From contig NZ_JAEKEL010000001.1 in assembly GCF_016651105.1 (NCBI RefSeq), positions 4,454,001-4,518,000 on the forward strand: DNA of 64,000 nucleotides, read 5' to 3'. A program made the translations under genes and the position numbers. A model generated the notes under the pieces. That model saw only the letters and a program-made list of their open reading frames with translations. It did not search any database and was not told where the DNA came from. Positions 19,095 through 27,811 of the stretch are shown in pieces. How positions within the stretch are numbered: position 1 is the first letter of the stretch; the number at the start of each line of letters is the position of its first letter. This DNA comes from Pseudomonas sp. TH15. GTDB taxonomy: Bacteria > Pseudomonadota > Gammaproteobacteria > Pseudomonadales > Pseudomonadaceae.

Positions 19095-19322
19095 ATGGCG
19101 TAGCCGTTCAGCTGGAAAAACACGCTAATCGTTATGACATGCTGCTGAAAGACTGCGGGCTGGCACCCATGGAAGGTAAAGGGGGGATGGCTGGCGCTGT
19201 TTCACCGCGGTTACCGGTTGCGCGAGCTGGCGTTAGCCTGCCCGCACATGCAGCAATTGCACGATCAGGCCCAACAGGAACTTGCCAATCACTTGATCGA
19301 GACACCGCCATCGCGCGATTGA
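19095..19322 (+). pseudogene. Possible degenerate small gene
   Basis: A coding-like stretch is split over frames. The segment VAVQLEKHANRYDMLLKDCG is followed, in another frame after the G6 run near 19183, by LALFHRGYRLRELALACPHM and a tail ending at a TGA (19320-19322). Joining them from the ATG at 19095 needs one base added near 19100 and one removed at the G6 run. I cannot name a family. It could be chance, and the rest of 18957-19380 holds no other gene. Confidence 0.35.
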
Positions 19323-19380
19323 ACGCAGTGCCGTCATTCGACAACGGCCCGCTCAATGTCGAGCGGGCCACATTGAAGTC

Positions 19381-19908
19381 TCAAGCCTTGGCTTTGACGC
19401 CTTGGTCGACCGGTTTCGCCGCGTTGCCTTCACCGTACGTCTTGAGGTTCTGCAGGACGTAGATGGCTTTTTTGTACTCAGGGATCAGGGCTTTCCCGTA
19501 AGCGTTGCCATTGAGGCCATTGTTCTGGATCGCATCGAGCTGAGTCGCGAAATACTCCAGTGCGTTGAATTTAACATCAACGTCTTTGGTTACGCCGAAA
19601 CGGTCGAATTTGTCGCCGGCATTCATCAGCGTGAAAGACGTGATCTCGGAGATCAGCCCTCGGCTGCGCAACATGGCGCTGAGGTTGCCCATCTGTTTTA
19701 CCGAGACGTTCGTAGGATCAAAGCCCTTGATGTTCTTGCGCAGGCCTTGCTTGTCCATTTCGGCGGTATTGATGGCGTTGGGATCGGTGCCGACCTTGGT
19801 GAGCATCTGCTGCACCTTGACACTTTGCGCAACCTGCTTTTTCGCGCCAGTGTCGCGCACCAGAACCCCTGCCTTGCTTTGCCATTGGCCGACAATGCCG
19901 ATAGTCAT
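19381..19908 (-). CDS. Hypothetical protein
   Basis: 175 aa starting MTIGIVGQWQ, chosen because AGGGAG lies 7 bases upstream; the frame stays open to 20043 without a better start. The protein is soluble and mostly polar-helical, with no signal peptide or membrane segment, and has a basic C-terminus (AAKPVDQGVKAKA). I do not recognise a domain. It is a single gene, divergent from the chemoreceptor gene. Confidence 0.7.
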   Translation of the reverse strand: MTIGIVGQWQSKAGVLVRDTGAKKQVAQSVKVQQMLTKVGTDPNAINTAEMDKQGLRKNIKGFDPTNVSVKQMGNLSAMLRSRGLISEITSFTLMNAGDKFDRFGVTKDVDVKFNALEYFATQLDAIQNNGLNGNAYGKALIPEYKKAIYVLQNLKTYGEGNAAKPVDQGVKAKA

Positions 19909-20287
19909 GCGCGGACTCCCTGTGAAATGTGCATTGAATGTCCTTGTTGAACAACGTGAATAGCGCGGAGTATCTACCGGCCAACTGATAGCACCAACCC
20001 TTTTGGTGCACTTTTTTACAATTCTTGTACATTCTCGATACAAACAGACAAACGCCCATAAATGCTGGTCTGTACGCCCTTGATCGAAAATCTTTCAATA
20101 GACCGTTTGCTCTAACGGACGAGCCCGAGAGGCTACCTGTATCAGACCCGATACTGACCAATCGTCGGTACGCGTATTTTTAGTACGCCAGTACCTAAAG
20201 CTTCTTTCAACGGCGACGATACGTTAGGGATACCCGCACTGTTTTATCCCCCGCCCCTAATAAAAACGCAGCACAAGGACCGGTCCC
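19909..20287. other. Divergent promoter region, no gene seen
   Basis: 379 bp, comparatively AT-rich, between the divergent hypothetical gene and the chemoreceptor gene. I see no family-like ORF and no confident operator. Confidence 0.5.
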
Positions 20288-22279
20288 ATGCCCGCATTCC
20301 GTACCATTCAGGCTCGCTACACGCTGTTTCTGGTCCTGTTCATCCTGCTGCTTTCGGTACTCACGGTGGTGGGTATCAGCCAGTTGGTCGCGCCGAAACT
20401 GCGCCATACCGAAGAACAGGTCGCCCTCAACCGCATTGCAGAAGTTGCCGAGCAAATCCAGGGCGAACTGAACAAGGTGCAAGCCCAGCAACGCAGCATC
20501 ACCCAGACCATACCCCTGCTCGACAGCGCCGCCATTGATACGGTGCTGCCCGGTTTGGTGGACCAGTACGGCGAGCTGAAAGTGTTTGGTGGCGGGATCT
20601 GGCCTTTGCCCGGCCAACGTGAAGCGGGACGCAACAAGTTCAGCACCTTCTGGCACCGTGACAGCTCCGGCAAACTGGCCGTCAACACCTTCTGGAACAG
20701 CGACGCCGCGCCCAACTACTACGACCAGAGCTGGTACAAGGGCGGCATGCAAACCCCGCGCGGTCAGTGCGCGTGGGCTGCCGCCTATAAGGATGACGCC
20801 AGTGCCGAGCCGCGCACCAACTGCGCGATGGCCATTCAGAAAAATGGCGTGGCCTACGGTGTGTCGACCATCGACGTGACCCTGGGCTTCTTCAACGATC
20901 TGATCGCACGCAAGGAAAAAGACCTCGGTGCCGAAATGCTGATCGTCGAAGCCGACGGCAAAATCATCAGCAACAGCTCACGCATCAGCGGGCCGGTCGT
21001 GCTGAAGAACATCAGCGAACTGGCCGGCAACTCGCCGTTCGCCAGCCAGGTCAAGGCGGGCCTGCAAAACCGTGACCAGGCGCAGCGGGTCGAATTCGAC
21101 AACAACGGCGAAGCCAGCACCTTCTTCATGCGCCCGATCGAAGGCACGCCGTGGTTCCTCGCGACTGCCCTGCCGACCAAGCTGATCACCGCTCAACGTG
21201 ACGATGTATTGAACACCTTGAGCCTGTTGCAGATTCCGATGGTGATTCTGTTGGTTCTGCTGCAGATCTACGCGATTCGCCAACTGATTCATCGCATGAA
21301 AATCCTCAAGGCCAACATCGATGCACTGTCTGCCGGCGATGCCGACCTGACAAAGCGCATCACCATCCGTGCCGAGGATGAACTGGGCGCCATCGGCCAC
21401 TCGGTCAACGCCTTCATCATCTACTTGCAGAACATGATTGGCGAAGTCACCCAAGCCACCGGCGCCATGGCTTCGGGTCTGGACAACCTGCAACGCACTT
21501 CCGCGCACACCAGTCAGATTCTGGTGCGTCACGCCTCGGAAACCGATCAGACCGTTACTGCCATCACCGAAATGAGCTCCACCGCCGACAGTGTTGCGCA
21601 GAACGCTGCTGAAACTGCTGCTTTCACCCAGCGCGCCAGCGAACACGCGGATCGCTCGCGGGTTGTGGTCGGCGAAGCTTCCAGCAGTGTCGTGGCGCTG
21701 ATTGATGAAGTGGCCAGCGCCACCCACAAAGTTGAAAACATGCAGCAGGACGCACAACGGATTACCGAGATTCTCGGGGTGATCGGCGCGATTGCCGGGC
21801 AAACCAACCTGTTGGCGCTCAACGCGGCAATTGAAGCGGCACGCGCCGGTGAACAGGGCCGGGGCTTTGCGGTGGTGGCCGATGAAGTCCGCGCCCTCGC
21901 CGCCCGGACCCAGGCCAGCACCTCGGAAATCAACGAAATGCTCAAACGCCTGACCCAAGGCGTGAGCTCTTCGGTGGCGGCCATGGAAAACACCCAGGCC
22001 AGCTGCCAATCCGCTGCGGATGCCACAGCGCGGGTCAACTCCGGCCTGGATGAAATGGCCGGCTCCGTCAGCCATATCAACAGCCTGAGCACCCAGATTG
22101 CGACCGCCGCCGAGCAGCAAAGCGCCGTGACCGAAGAGATCAACCGCAGCATGGTACAGATCCGCCATATGGTTGATGAGTTGGTTAAAAGCGGTCATGC
22201 CAGTGAACTCAACACTCAGCAGTTGCTGGAAGCGAATAGCCGGGTGAGCGCGATCATGGGGCGGTTCAAGGTTCGTTAA
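20288..22279 (+). CDS. Methyl-accepting chemotaxis protein with periplasmic Cache-type sensor
   Basis: 663 aa. Membrane helix 1 is at about residues 12-32. A large periplasmic sensor at about 35-305 is of the Cache type (FWNSDAAPNYYDQSWYKGG, YGVSTIDVTLGFF). The second membrane helix is near 310-335, with HAMP at about 335-385. The signalling domain hairpin tip is EAARAGEQGRGFAVVADEVR. These receptors report small extracellular ligands to CheA/CheW at the cell pole. The ligand is not identifiable. The protein ends without a CheR-binding pentapeptide. Confidence 0.93.
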   Translation: MPAFRTIQARYTLFLVLFILLLSVLTVVGISQLVAPKLRHTEEQVALNRIAEVAEQIQGELNKVQAQQRSITQTIPLLDSAAIDTVLPGLVDQYGELKVFGGGIWPLPGQREAGRNKFSTFWHRDSSGKLAVNTFWNSDAAPNYYDQSWYKGGMQTPRGQCAWAAAYKDDASAEPRTNCAMAIQKNGVAYGVSTIDVTLGFFNDLIARKEKDLGAEMLIVEADGKIISNSSRISGPVVLKNISELAGNSPFASQVKAGLQNRDQAQRVEFDNNGEASTFFMRPIEGTPWFLATALPTKLITAQRDDVLNTLSLLQIPMVILLVLLQIYAIRQLIHRMKILKANIDALSAGDADLTKRITIRAEDELGAIGHSVNAFIIYLQNMIGEVTQATGAMASGLDNLQRTSAHTSQILVRHASETDQTVTAITEMSSTADSVAQNAAETAAFTQRASEHADRSRVVVGEASSSVVALIDEVASATHKVENMQQDAQRITEILGVIGAIAGQTNLLALNAAIEAARAGEQGRGFAVVADEVRALAARTQASTSEINEMLKRLTQGVSSSVAAMENTQASCQSAADATARVNSGLDEMAGSVSHINSLSTQIATAAEQQSAVTEEINRSMVQIRHMVDELVKSGHASELNTQQLLEANSRVSAIMGRFKVR

Positions 22280-22304
22280 CCCTTTAGCTGACTGACGAAG
22301 CTCC

Positions 22305-22421
22305 CTGTGGCGAGGGAGCTTGCTCCCGCTGGGCTGCGAAGCGGCCCCTCTTCAGACAGATCCTGCACTCAGATCTTGCGACGGCTGCGCCGCCGAACGG
22401 GAGCAAGCTCCCTCGCCACAG
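22305..22421. repeat. Long inverted repeat (CTGTGGCGAGGGAGCTTGCTCC family)
   Basis: Inverted arms CTGTGGCGAGGGAGCTTGCT and its complement enclose a second complementary pair around GGCTGCGAAGCGGCC. The same family occurs at 53994-54114 and 59189-59310. It lies downstream of the chemoreceptor gene and may act as a transcription barrier. Confidence 0.85.
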
Positions 22422-22537
22422 AAAGCCTCGTACATCACACCATCCTGCATTACTTCGAAACACTCTCGCCCCTCTTTGTTGGTTAAAGTAGTCAAAATGC
22501 CTCTTTTTTTGACCGCCCTCCGAGTCGAGATCCTCCC

Positions 22538-22984
22538 ATGCGAACCCATCTGCGTTTGATCGCCCTGAGCGCCCTGTTTATCTCCTCCCTGGCCCAGGCC
22601 GCCGATCTGATCCCCATCGAAGTGCACCGTGATGCCAATTGTAGTTGCTGCAAAAAATGGATCAGCCACCTCGAAGCCAACGGCTTCAAGGTCGAGGATC
22701 ACGTCGAAGCCAACATGAGCGAGTTCAAGCAGCAGCACGGCGTGCCGCCACGCCTAGCGTCCTGCCACACGGCGCTGATCAACGGCAAGTTCGTCGAGGG
22801 TCATGTGCCGGCCGAGCATGTGCTGGCCCTGAGCAAGCGTGACGATCTGCTGGGTGTGGCGGCTCCCGGCATGCCGATGGGCTCGCCCGGTATGGAAATG
22901 GATGGCATGAGCGACGCCTATCAAGTCATCGGCCTGACCAAGACCGGCACCGACGTGGTGGTGGCGGACTACCCCGCCCATTGA
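22538..22984 (+). CDS. DUF411 family metal-binding protein
   Basis: 148 aa with a signal peptide (residues 1-21, ending AQA). The mature N-terminus has IEVHRDANCSCCKKWISHL, the C-x-CC cluster typical of DUF411, followed by RLASCHTALINGKFVEGHVP. Members often sit near copper or other metal resistance genes and probably bind metal in the periplasm. The C-terminus is Met-rich (GMPMGSPGMEMDGMSD), which also fits copper binding. The stop overlaps the YqaA start, so the two are coupled. Confidence 0.88.
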   Translation: MRTHLRLIALSALFISSLAQAADLIPIEVHRDANCSCCKKWISHLEANGFKVEDHVEANMSEFKQQHGVPPRLASCHTALINGKFVEGHVPAEHVLALSKRDDLLGVAAPGMPMGSPGMEMDGMSDAYQVIGLTKTGTDVVVADYPAH

Positions 22985-23418
22985 TGTTCGGCGCGTACAT
23001 CGGGCTTTTTTTTGCGGCGTTCGGTGCGGCGACGCTGCTGCCGTTGCAGTCCGAAGCGGTGCTGGTGGGGTTGTTAATCAGCGATCGTTACTGGATCTGG
23101 GCACTGTTGGCGGTCGCGACCCTGGGCAATGTCCTCGGCTCATTGCTGAACTGGTGGCTGGGACGTGGCATCGAGCGCTTTCGCGAGCGGCGCTGGTTTC
23201 CGGTCAGCCCCCGGCATCTTGAAACGGCCCGAAAGCATTATCAGCGCTACGGTCATTGGTCGTTGCTGCTCAGTTGGGTGCCTGTGATCGGTGATCCGCT
23301 AACCCTGGTGGCTGGCGTCATGCGTGAGCCCCTGGGGCGATTCCTGCTGATCGTGAGCCTCGCCAAAGGCGCCCGTTATGCGGTGCTGGCCCTGATAACA
23401 CTCGGCTGGATGGGTTGA
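22984..23418 (+). CDS. YqaA family inner-membrane protein
   Basis: 144 aa. The ATG at 22984 overlaps the upstream stop (TGATG); a TTG one codon earlier is less likely. Three to four hydrophobic segments carry the SNARE-associated/DedA-like pattern (LLPLQSEAVLVGLL, TLGNVLGSLLNWWLGRG, VPVIGDPLTLVAGVMR). DedA relatives act in membrane lipid or proton homeostasis. The role of YqaA is not settled. Confidence 0.85.
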   Translation: MFGAYIGLFFAAFGAATLLPLQSEAVLVGLLISDRYWIWALLAVATLGNVLGSLLNWWLGRGIERFRERRWFPVSPRHLETARKHYQRYGHWSLLLSWVPVIGDPLTLVAGVMREPLGRFLLIVSLAKGARYAVLALITLGWMG

Positions 23419-23504
23419 ACGATCAACCTGCAACATTGCCTGTGTTTAACGTCGCCCTAATCCAGCCGTTCCAGCATCGGCCGATTTCCATGGAGTTTGC
23501 CCTT

Positions 23505-24551
23505 ATGACCGTCACGCTTTCCCGCTGGCTGCCCGGCCTGTTCCTCAGCGCTGCCCTGCCGCTGTTCGCTCATGCCGCCACCGAGGCGGCGCCCGCAGAG
23601 GGCCCGGCGTACGGCCCGGAACTCCAGGGCTTCGAGTATCCCTACACGGTCAAGCATTTTGCCTTCCAGTCCCAGGGTAAATCCCTGCAAATGGGTTACA
23701 TGGACGTCGCCGCCCATGGCAAGGCCAACGGGCGCAGTGTGGTGCTGATGCATGGCAAGAATTTCTGCGGCGCGACCTGGGACAGTTCGATCAAGGCCCT
23801 GAGCGAGGCCGGCTACCGAGTGATCGCCCCGGACCAGATAGGCTTCTGCACCTCCAGCAAACCAGACAATTACCAATACACATTCCAGCAACTGGCGACC
23901 AACACCCAGAAGCTACTCAAGGCCCTGGGCATCCAGAAGGCCACCTTGGTCGGGCACTCCACCGGCGGCATGCTCGCCACCCGTTATGCGCTGCAATACC
24001 CGGAACAAGTCGAGCAATTGGCGCTGGTCAATCCCATCGGCCTGGAAGACTGGAAAGCCCTCGGCGTACCGTATCGCACCGTCGATCAATGGTATGAACG
24101 GGAGCTGAAAGTCACCGCCGACGGGATCCGCACCTATGAACGCAACACCTATTACGCCGGGCGCTGGAAGCCGGAGTTCGATCGCTGGGTCGACATGCTC
24201 GCCGGCCTGAACAAAGGCCCGGGGCATAAACAAGTGGCGTGGAACTCGGCGCTGATCTACGACATGATCTTCACCCAGCCAGTGTTCTACGAGTTCAAGG
24301 ACCTGAAAATGCCGACCTTGCTGCTGATCGGCACCTCCGACACCACGGCCATCGGCAGCGACATCGCCACCCCCGAGGTCAAGGCGAAGCTCGGTCACTA
24401 CGACGTGCTCGGCAAGCAAGTGGCAAAACTGATTCCACACTCGACCCTGGTGGAATTCCCGGGCATGGGCCACGCACCGCAGATGGAAGAGCCGACGCAA
24501 TTTCATCAGGCCCTGCTCGACTGGCTGAACAAAACCAACCCTGTTCGTTGA
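23505..24551 (+). CDS. Exported alpha/beta hydrolase
   Basis: 348 aa from the ATG at 23505, chosen because GGAG lies 9 bases upstream and a signal peptide follows at once (residues 1-24, ending LFAHA). Alpha/beta-hydrolase features are an oxyanion region (LMHGKNFCGATW), nucleophile elbow GHSTGG, acid region LLIGTSDTTAIG and catalytic His in FPGMGHAPQ. It is probably a periplasmic esterase or related hydrolase. It follows the YqaA gene by 86 bp and precedes a dehydrogenase by 13 bp. Confidence 0.88.
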   Translation: MTVTLSRWLPGLFLSAALPLFAHAATEAAPAEGPAYGPELQGFEYPYTVKHFAFQSQGKSLQMGYMDVAAHGKANGRSVVLMHGKNFCGATWDSSIKALSEAGYRVIAPDQIGFCTSSKPDNYQYTFQQLATNTQKLLKALGIQKATLVGHSTGGMLATRYALQYPEQVEQLALVNPIGLEDWKALGVPYRTVDQWYERELKVTADGIRTYERNTYYAGRWKPEFDRWVDMLAGLNKGPGHKQVAWNSALIYDMIFTQPVFYEFKDLKMPTLLLIGTSDTTAIGSDIATPEVKAKLGHYDVLGKQVAKLIPHSTLVEFPGMGHAPQMEEPTQFHQALLDWLNKTNPVR

Positions 24552-24564
24552 TGAGGTAAGGCTG

Positions 24565-25518
24565 ATGGCTGTGCAGATTGCGGTGATCGATGACTGGCAG
24601 GACGTGGCCAGCGGCGTGGTGGACTGGTCGGTGCTGGACAGCATCGGCGAGGTGAGCTTTATCCATGACTACCCGGCCGACAACGACGCACTGGTCGAAC
24701 GCCTGGGCGCGTTCGAGGTGATTTGCGTGATGCGTGAGCGCACGCGCTTCGACGAAGACCTGCTCAAGCGATTGCCCAACCTCAAGCTGCTGGTCACGGG
24801 CGGTATGCGTAACGCGGCGCTGGATCTGAAAGCCGCTGCTGCGCTGGGCATTCAGGTCAGCGGCACCGACAGTTACAAGCACGCCGCCCCGGAACTGACT
24901 TGGGCGCTGATCATGGCCGCGACCCGCAACCTGATGGTCGAAGCCAATGCCCTGCGTGCCGGTCTTTGGCAGCAAGGCTTGGGCGGCGACCTGCACGGCA
25001 AGACCTTGGCGATTCTCGGTCTGGGCAGCATCGGCAAACGCGTGGCGCAGTTCGGTCAGGTCTTCGGCATGCGGGTAATCGCCTGGAGCGAAAACCTCAC
25101 CGCCGAACGCGCCGCCGAATCCGGCGTGAGCTACGTCAGCAAGCAGGAACTGTTCGAACAAGCCGATGTGCTGTCGGTACACCTGGTGCTCAGCGAGCGC
25201 AGCCGCGGGATCGTTGATGCCCAGGCGCTGGACTGGATGAAACCCACGGCGCTGCTGGTCAACACCGCACGCGGGCCGATTGTCGATGAAACGGCACTGA
25301 TCAAGGCACTGCAGAAGAAGCGCCTGGCGGGCGCGGCGCTGGATGTGTTCGAGCAGGAGCCGTTGCCCGAAATGCATCCGTTCCGCACGCTGGACAACGT
25401 GCTGGCCACACCGCATGTCGGGTATGTCAGCCGGCAGAATTACCAGCAGTTCTTTTCGCAGATGATCGAGGATGTTCAGGCCTGGGCGGCGGGTAGCCCT
25501 GTTCGTTTGTTGAATTGA
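24565..25518 (+). CDS. D-2-hydroxyacid dehydrogenase family protein
   Basis: 317 aa cytosolic NAD(P)-dependent enzyme. The Rossmann motif is LGLGSIGKRVAQ (about residues 150-161). The catalytic Arg lies in VNTARGPIVDETAL, the Glu in LDVFEQEPLP and the His in LATPHVGYVS. The family interconverts 2-oxo acids and D-2-hydroxy acids. It is 13 bp downstream of the hydrolase gene, so co-transcription is likely. The substrate is unknown. Confidence 0.9.
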   Translation: MAVQIAVIDDWQDVASGVVDWSVLDSIGEVSFIHDYPADNDALVERLGAFEVICVMRERTRFDEDLLKRLPNLKLLVTGGMRNAALDLKAAAALGIQVSGTDSYKHAAPELTWALIMAATRNLMVEANALRAGLWQQGLGGDLHGKTLAILGLGSIGKRVAQFGQVFGMRVIAWSENLTAERAAESGVSYVSKQELFEQADVLSVHLVLSERSRGIVDAQALDWMKPTALLVNTARGPIVDETALIKALQKKRLAGAALDVFEQEPLPEMHPFRTLDNVLATPHVGYVSRQNYQQFFSQMIEDVQAWAAGSPVRLLN

Positions 25519-25600
25519 GTCCTGGCTGATTGCGAGGGTGAATCGACCACCGTCATCGCGAGCAAGCTTTGCTCCTACAGAAACACGTTCCCTGTACCCA

Positions 25601-25674
25601 CTGCCGAAGGCTGCGATCCTTTGATCATGATTTAAAAACAGGATCTAAGGATCGCAGCCTGCGGCAGCTCCTAC
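25601..25674. repeat. CTGCCGAAGGCTGCGATC-type inverted repeat
   Basis: Arms CTGCCGAAGGCTGCGATC and GATCGCAGCCTGCGGCAG, with a short AT-rich centre. The same family recurs at 26101, 41120 and 56549. Confidence 0.85.
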
Positions 25675-26100
25675 ATTGGCAAGGGTCACCCCTTTAACAA
25701 AGTGTTCGCACCACAACAGTGCAAGCGCTCTTCCTGCTAGCACGAAAACGTGACCGCCCGGTCACCGTTTTGATCCACTCCCCCAAAAAACCTGCACTTC
25801 GTCGGTGCGTTTGCCCCAGCAAACCAAGGTTTCCGTTAACGGCAAACCGATTGTCGAACAATTTTGCCATCTGGCCTGTGACGCTCTAAGTTCTGGCCTA
25901 GACTGATTTCGCGGGTCGAAACCGGTCGGTCACAAAGCGGAAAAAAAGTCGAAACTTTTACCTGTAGCGAAGAGTCCTCTTAGAGACAGGTGCGTTCCGA
26001 CTGGTGCAATCCTTGCAACAGCCCCTCCAGCCTTTGTGCTTTAGCGTATTGGCAGCGTTTGCTCACCGATGCGTAGCGCGTTTGCGCTTGCCATATGCAG

Positions 26101-26173
26101 GTGGGAGCTGCCGAAGGCTGCGATCTTTTGATCTTTCAAACGTAAAGATCGCAGTCTGCGCCAGCCCCTGCAG
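26101..26173. repeat. CTGCCGAAGGCTGCGATC-type inverted repeat, imperfect
   Basis: A second copy 40 bp upstream of glgA, with a degraded right arm (GATCGCAGTCTGCGCCAG). It would be part of the glgA leader if the promoter is upstream of it. Confidence 0.8.
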
Positions 26174-26214
26174 GGAATGAGACAAGAATTAGATCAACAA
26201 CACGGGAGATTCAT

Positions 26215-27795
26215 ATGATCAGTGCGGCTTTAGATATTCAGGGAGAACGTGCTCATCAGCAGGTCGGCGAATCGAGCGCCGTGAATGCCCCGAGCAGCAA
26301 GGCAATCAGCATCCCCAAGGCACTTGTACCGGTCGCCAGTCAGAATCCCAACAAGAAGAAAGTCTTGTTCGTGACCTCGGAAATCGCCGACCTGGTGAAA
26401 ACCGGTGGCTTGGGTGACGTCTCCGCTGCGCTGCCGCGAGCCATGGCTCATTTGCACGACGTTCGTGTGCTGATCCCCGGTTATCCGCAAGTGCTGCACA
26501 GCGAAAATCCGATCCACATCATTGGTGAACTCGGCGGTCATGCCGCATTGCCGCCCTGCAAGATCGGGCGCATGGACATGCCTGATGGCCTGGTCATCTA
26601 CGTGTTGATCTGCCCCGAACTCTACGAGCGCGAAGGCTCGCCTTATGGCGCCAACAACGGCCGCGACTGGCCGGACAACCACATCCGTTTCGCCCGTCTG
26701 GGGCTGGCCGCTGCCGATATCGCCGCCAACCTCGCGCAAATCCACTGGTGCCCGGACCTGGTGCACGCCCATGACTGGCCAGCCGGCCTGGCCCCTGCGT
26801 ATATGCACTGGCGCGGGCAGCGCACACCAACCCTATTCACCATCCATAACCTGGCCTATCAGGGCGTCACCAGCCTCGGCTCTTGCCCGGAACTGGGCAT
26901 CCCGATGCACGCACTGCAACAGGAAGGCATGGAGTTCTACGGCAAGATGTCGTTCCTCAAGGCCGGCATGGCTTATTCGAGCCACATCACCACGGTCAGC
27001 GCCACCTACGCCCAGGAAATCACTACGCCTGCCTTCGGCTGCGGCCTCGACGGTTTTCTTGCCGCCAAGACCCAGCAAGGCCTGCTCAGCGGGATTCCCA
27101 ACGGCATCGACGAGAGCTGGGACGCCGCCACCGACCCGCACCTGTTCTGCCCGTTCACCATCGGCGACTGGGACGGTAAAGCCGTCAACGCCGCTCACGT
27201 GCGCGAGCTGTTCGGCCTGGAAGCATCCGAAGGTCCGCTGTTCGCCGTGGTATCGCGCCTTGTCTACCAGAAAGGTCTGGACCTTACCGAAGCCGTGGCC
27301 GAATTCATTGTCGAAAACGGCGGCCAGATCGCAATCATCGGCCGTGGCGAACCGGAAGAAGAACAAGCCATGCGGGTGCTGGCCCTGCGCTTCCCTGGCC
27401 AGGTTGGCGTGCGCATCGGCTTCAATGAAACCGACGCCCGCCGCATGTTCGCCGGCAGCGATTTCCTGTTGATGCCTTCGCGTTACGAACCTTGCGGTTT
27501 GAGCCAGATGTACGCCCAGCGCTTCGGCTCGTTGCCGGTGGCACGGAATACCGGCGGCCTGGCCGACACCATCGAAAACGGCGTGACCGGTTTCCTGTTC
27601 GACGAATCCACCGTTGAGAGTTACCGCGAAGCTGTGGGCCGCGCATTCAAGGTCTTCGCCTTCCCCGACCTGCTGCACGCCATGCGTTGCCGCGCCATGG
27701 CTGCGCCGTTCAACTGGTGCAAAGCGGTCGAACCCTACGCCGAACTCTACGAACAATTGGTGGCTAAAGCCCTGGGTAAATCGGGTCACAAATAA
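26215..27795 (+). CDS. glgA: Glycogen synthase GlgA
   Basis: 526 aa GT5 glucosyltransferase. An N-terminal extension of about 45 residues precedes the core. The nucleotide-sugar motif is KTGGLGDV. Core segments are HAHDWPAGLAP, IHNLAYQG and IPNGIDESWD, with the C-terminal active site EPCGLSQMYAQRFGSLPV and NTGGLADTI. It elongates alpha-1,4-glucan from ADP-glucose in the cytosol. No glgC (ADP-glucose pyrophosphorylase) gene is in the window. It heads the glgA-treZ-malQ-treY run, with 16 bp to treZ. Confidence 0.95.
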   Translation: MISAALDIQGERAHQQVGESSAVNAPSSKAISIPKALVPVASQNPNKKKVLFVTSEIADLVKTGGLGDVSAALPRAMAHLHDVRVLIPGYPQVLHSENPIHIIGELGGHAALPPCKIGRMDMPDGLVIYVLICPELYEREGSPYGANNGRDWPDNHIRFARLGLAAADIAANLAQIHWCPDLVHAHDWPAGLAPAYMHWRGQRTPTLFTIHNLAYQGVTSLGSCPELGIPMHALQQEGMEFYGKMSFLKAGMAYSSHITTVSATYAQEITTPAFGCGLDGFLAAKTQQGLLSGIPNGIDESWDAATDPHLFCPFTIGDWDGKAVNAAHVRELFGLEASEGPLFAVVSRLVYQKGLDLTEAVAEFIVENGGQIAIIGRGEPEEEQAMRVLALRFPGQVGVRIGFNETDARRMFAGSDFLLMPSRYEPCGLSQMYAQRFGSLPVARNTGGLADTIENGVTGFLFDESTVESYREAVGRAFKVFAFPDLLHAMRCRAMAAPFNWCKAVEPYAELYEQLVAKALGKSGHK

Positions 27796-27811
27796 CACGA
27801 GGTTTTCAACG

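Larger units (their letters stand above)
25519..26214. other. Intergenic region upstream of glgA with REP-like elements
   Basis: About 700 bp without a credible gene. It holds two copies of the CTGCCGAAGGCTGCGATC-type inverted repeat (listed separately), a half REP near 25555-25580 and an AT-richer segment around 25900-25990. The promoter of the glgA operon must lie here. GGGAG sits just before the glgA ATG. Confidence 0.6.

Noticed and set aside
23415..23504. Earlier start of the alpha/beta hydrolase
   Set aside because: It lacks a ribosome site, and the signal peptide begins at the ATG at 23505 behind GGAG.
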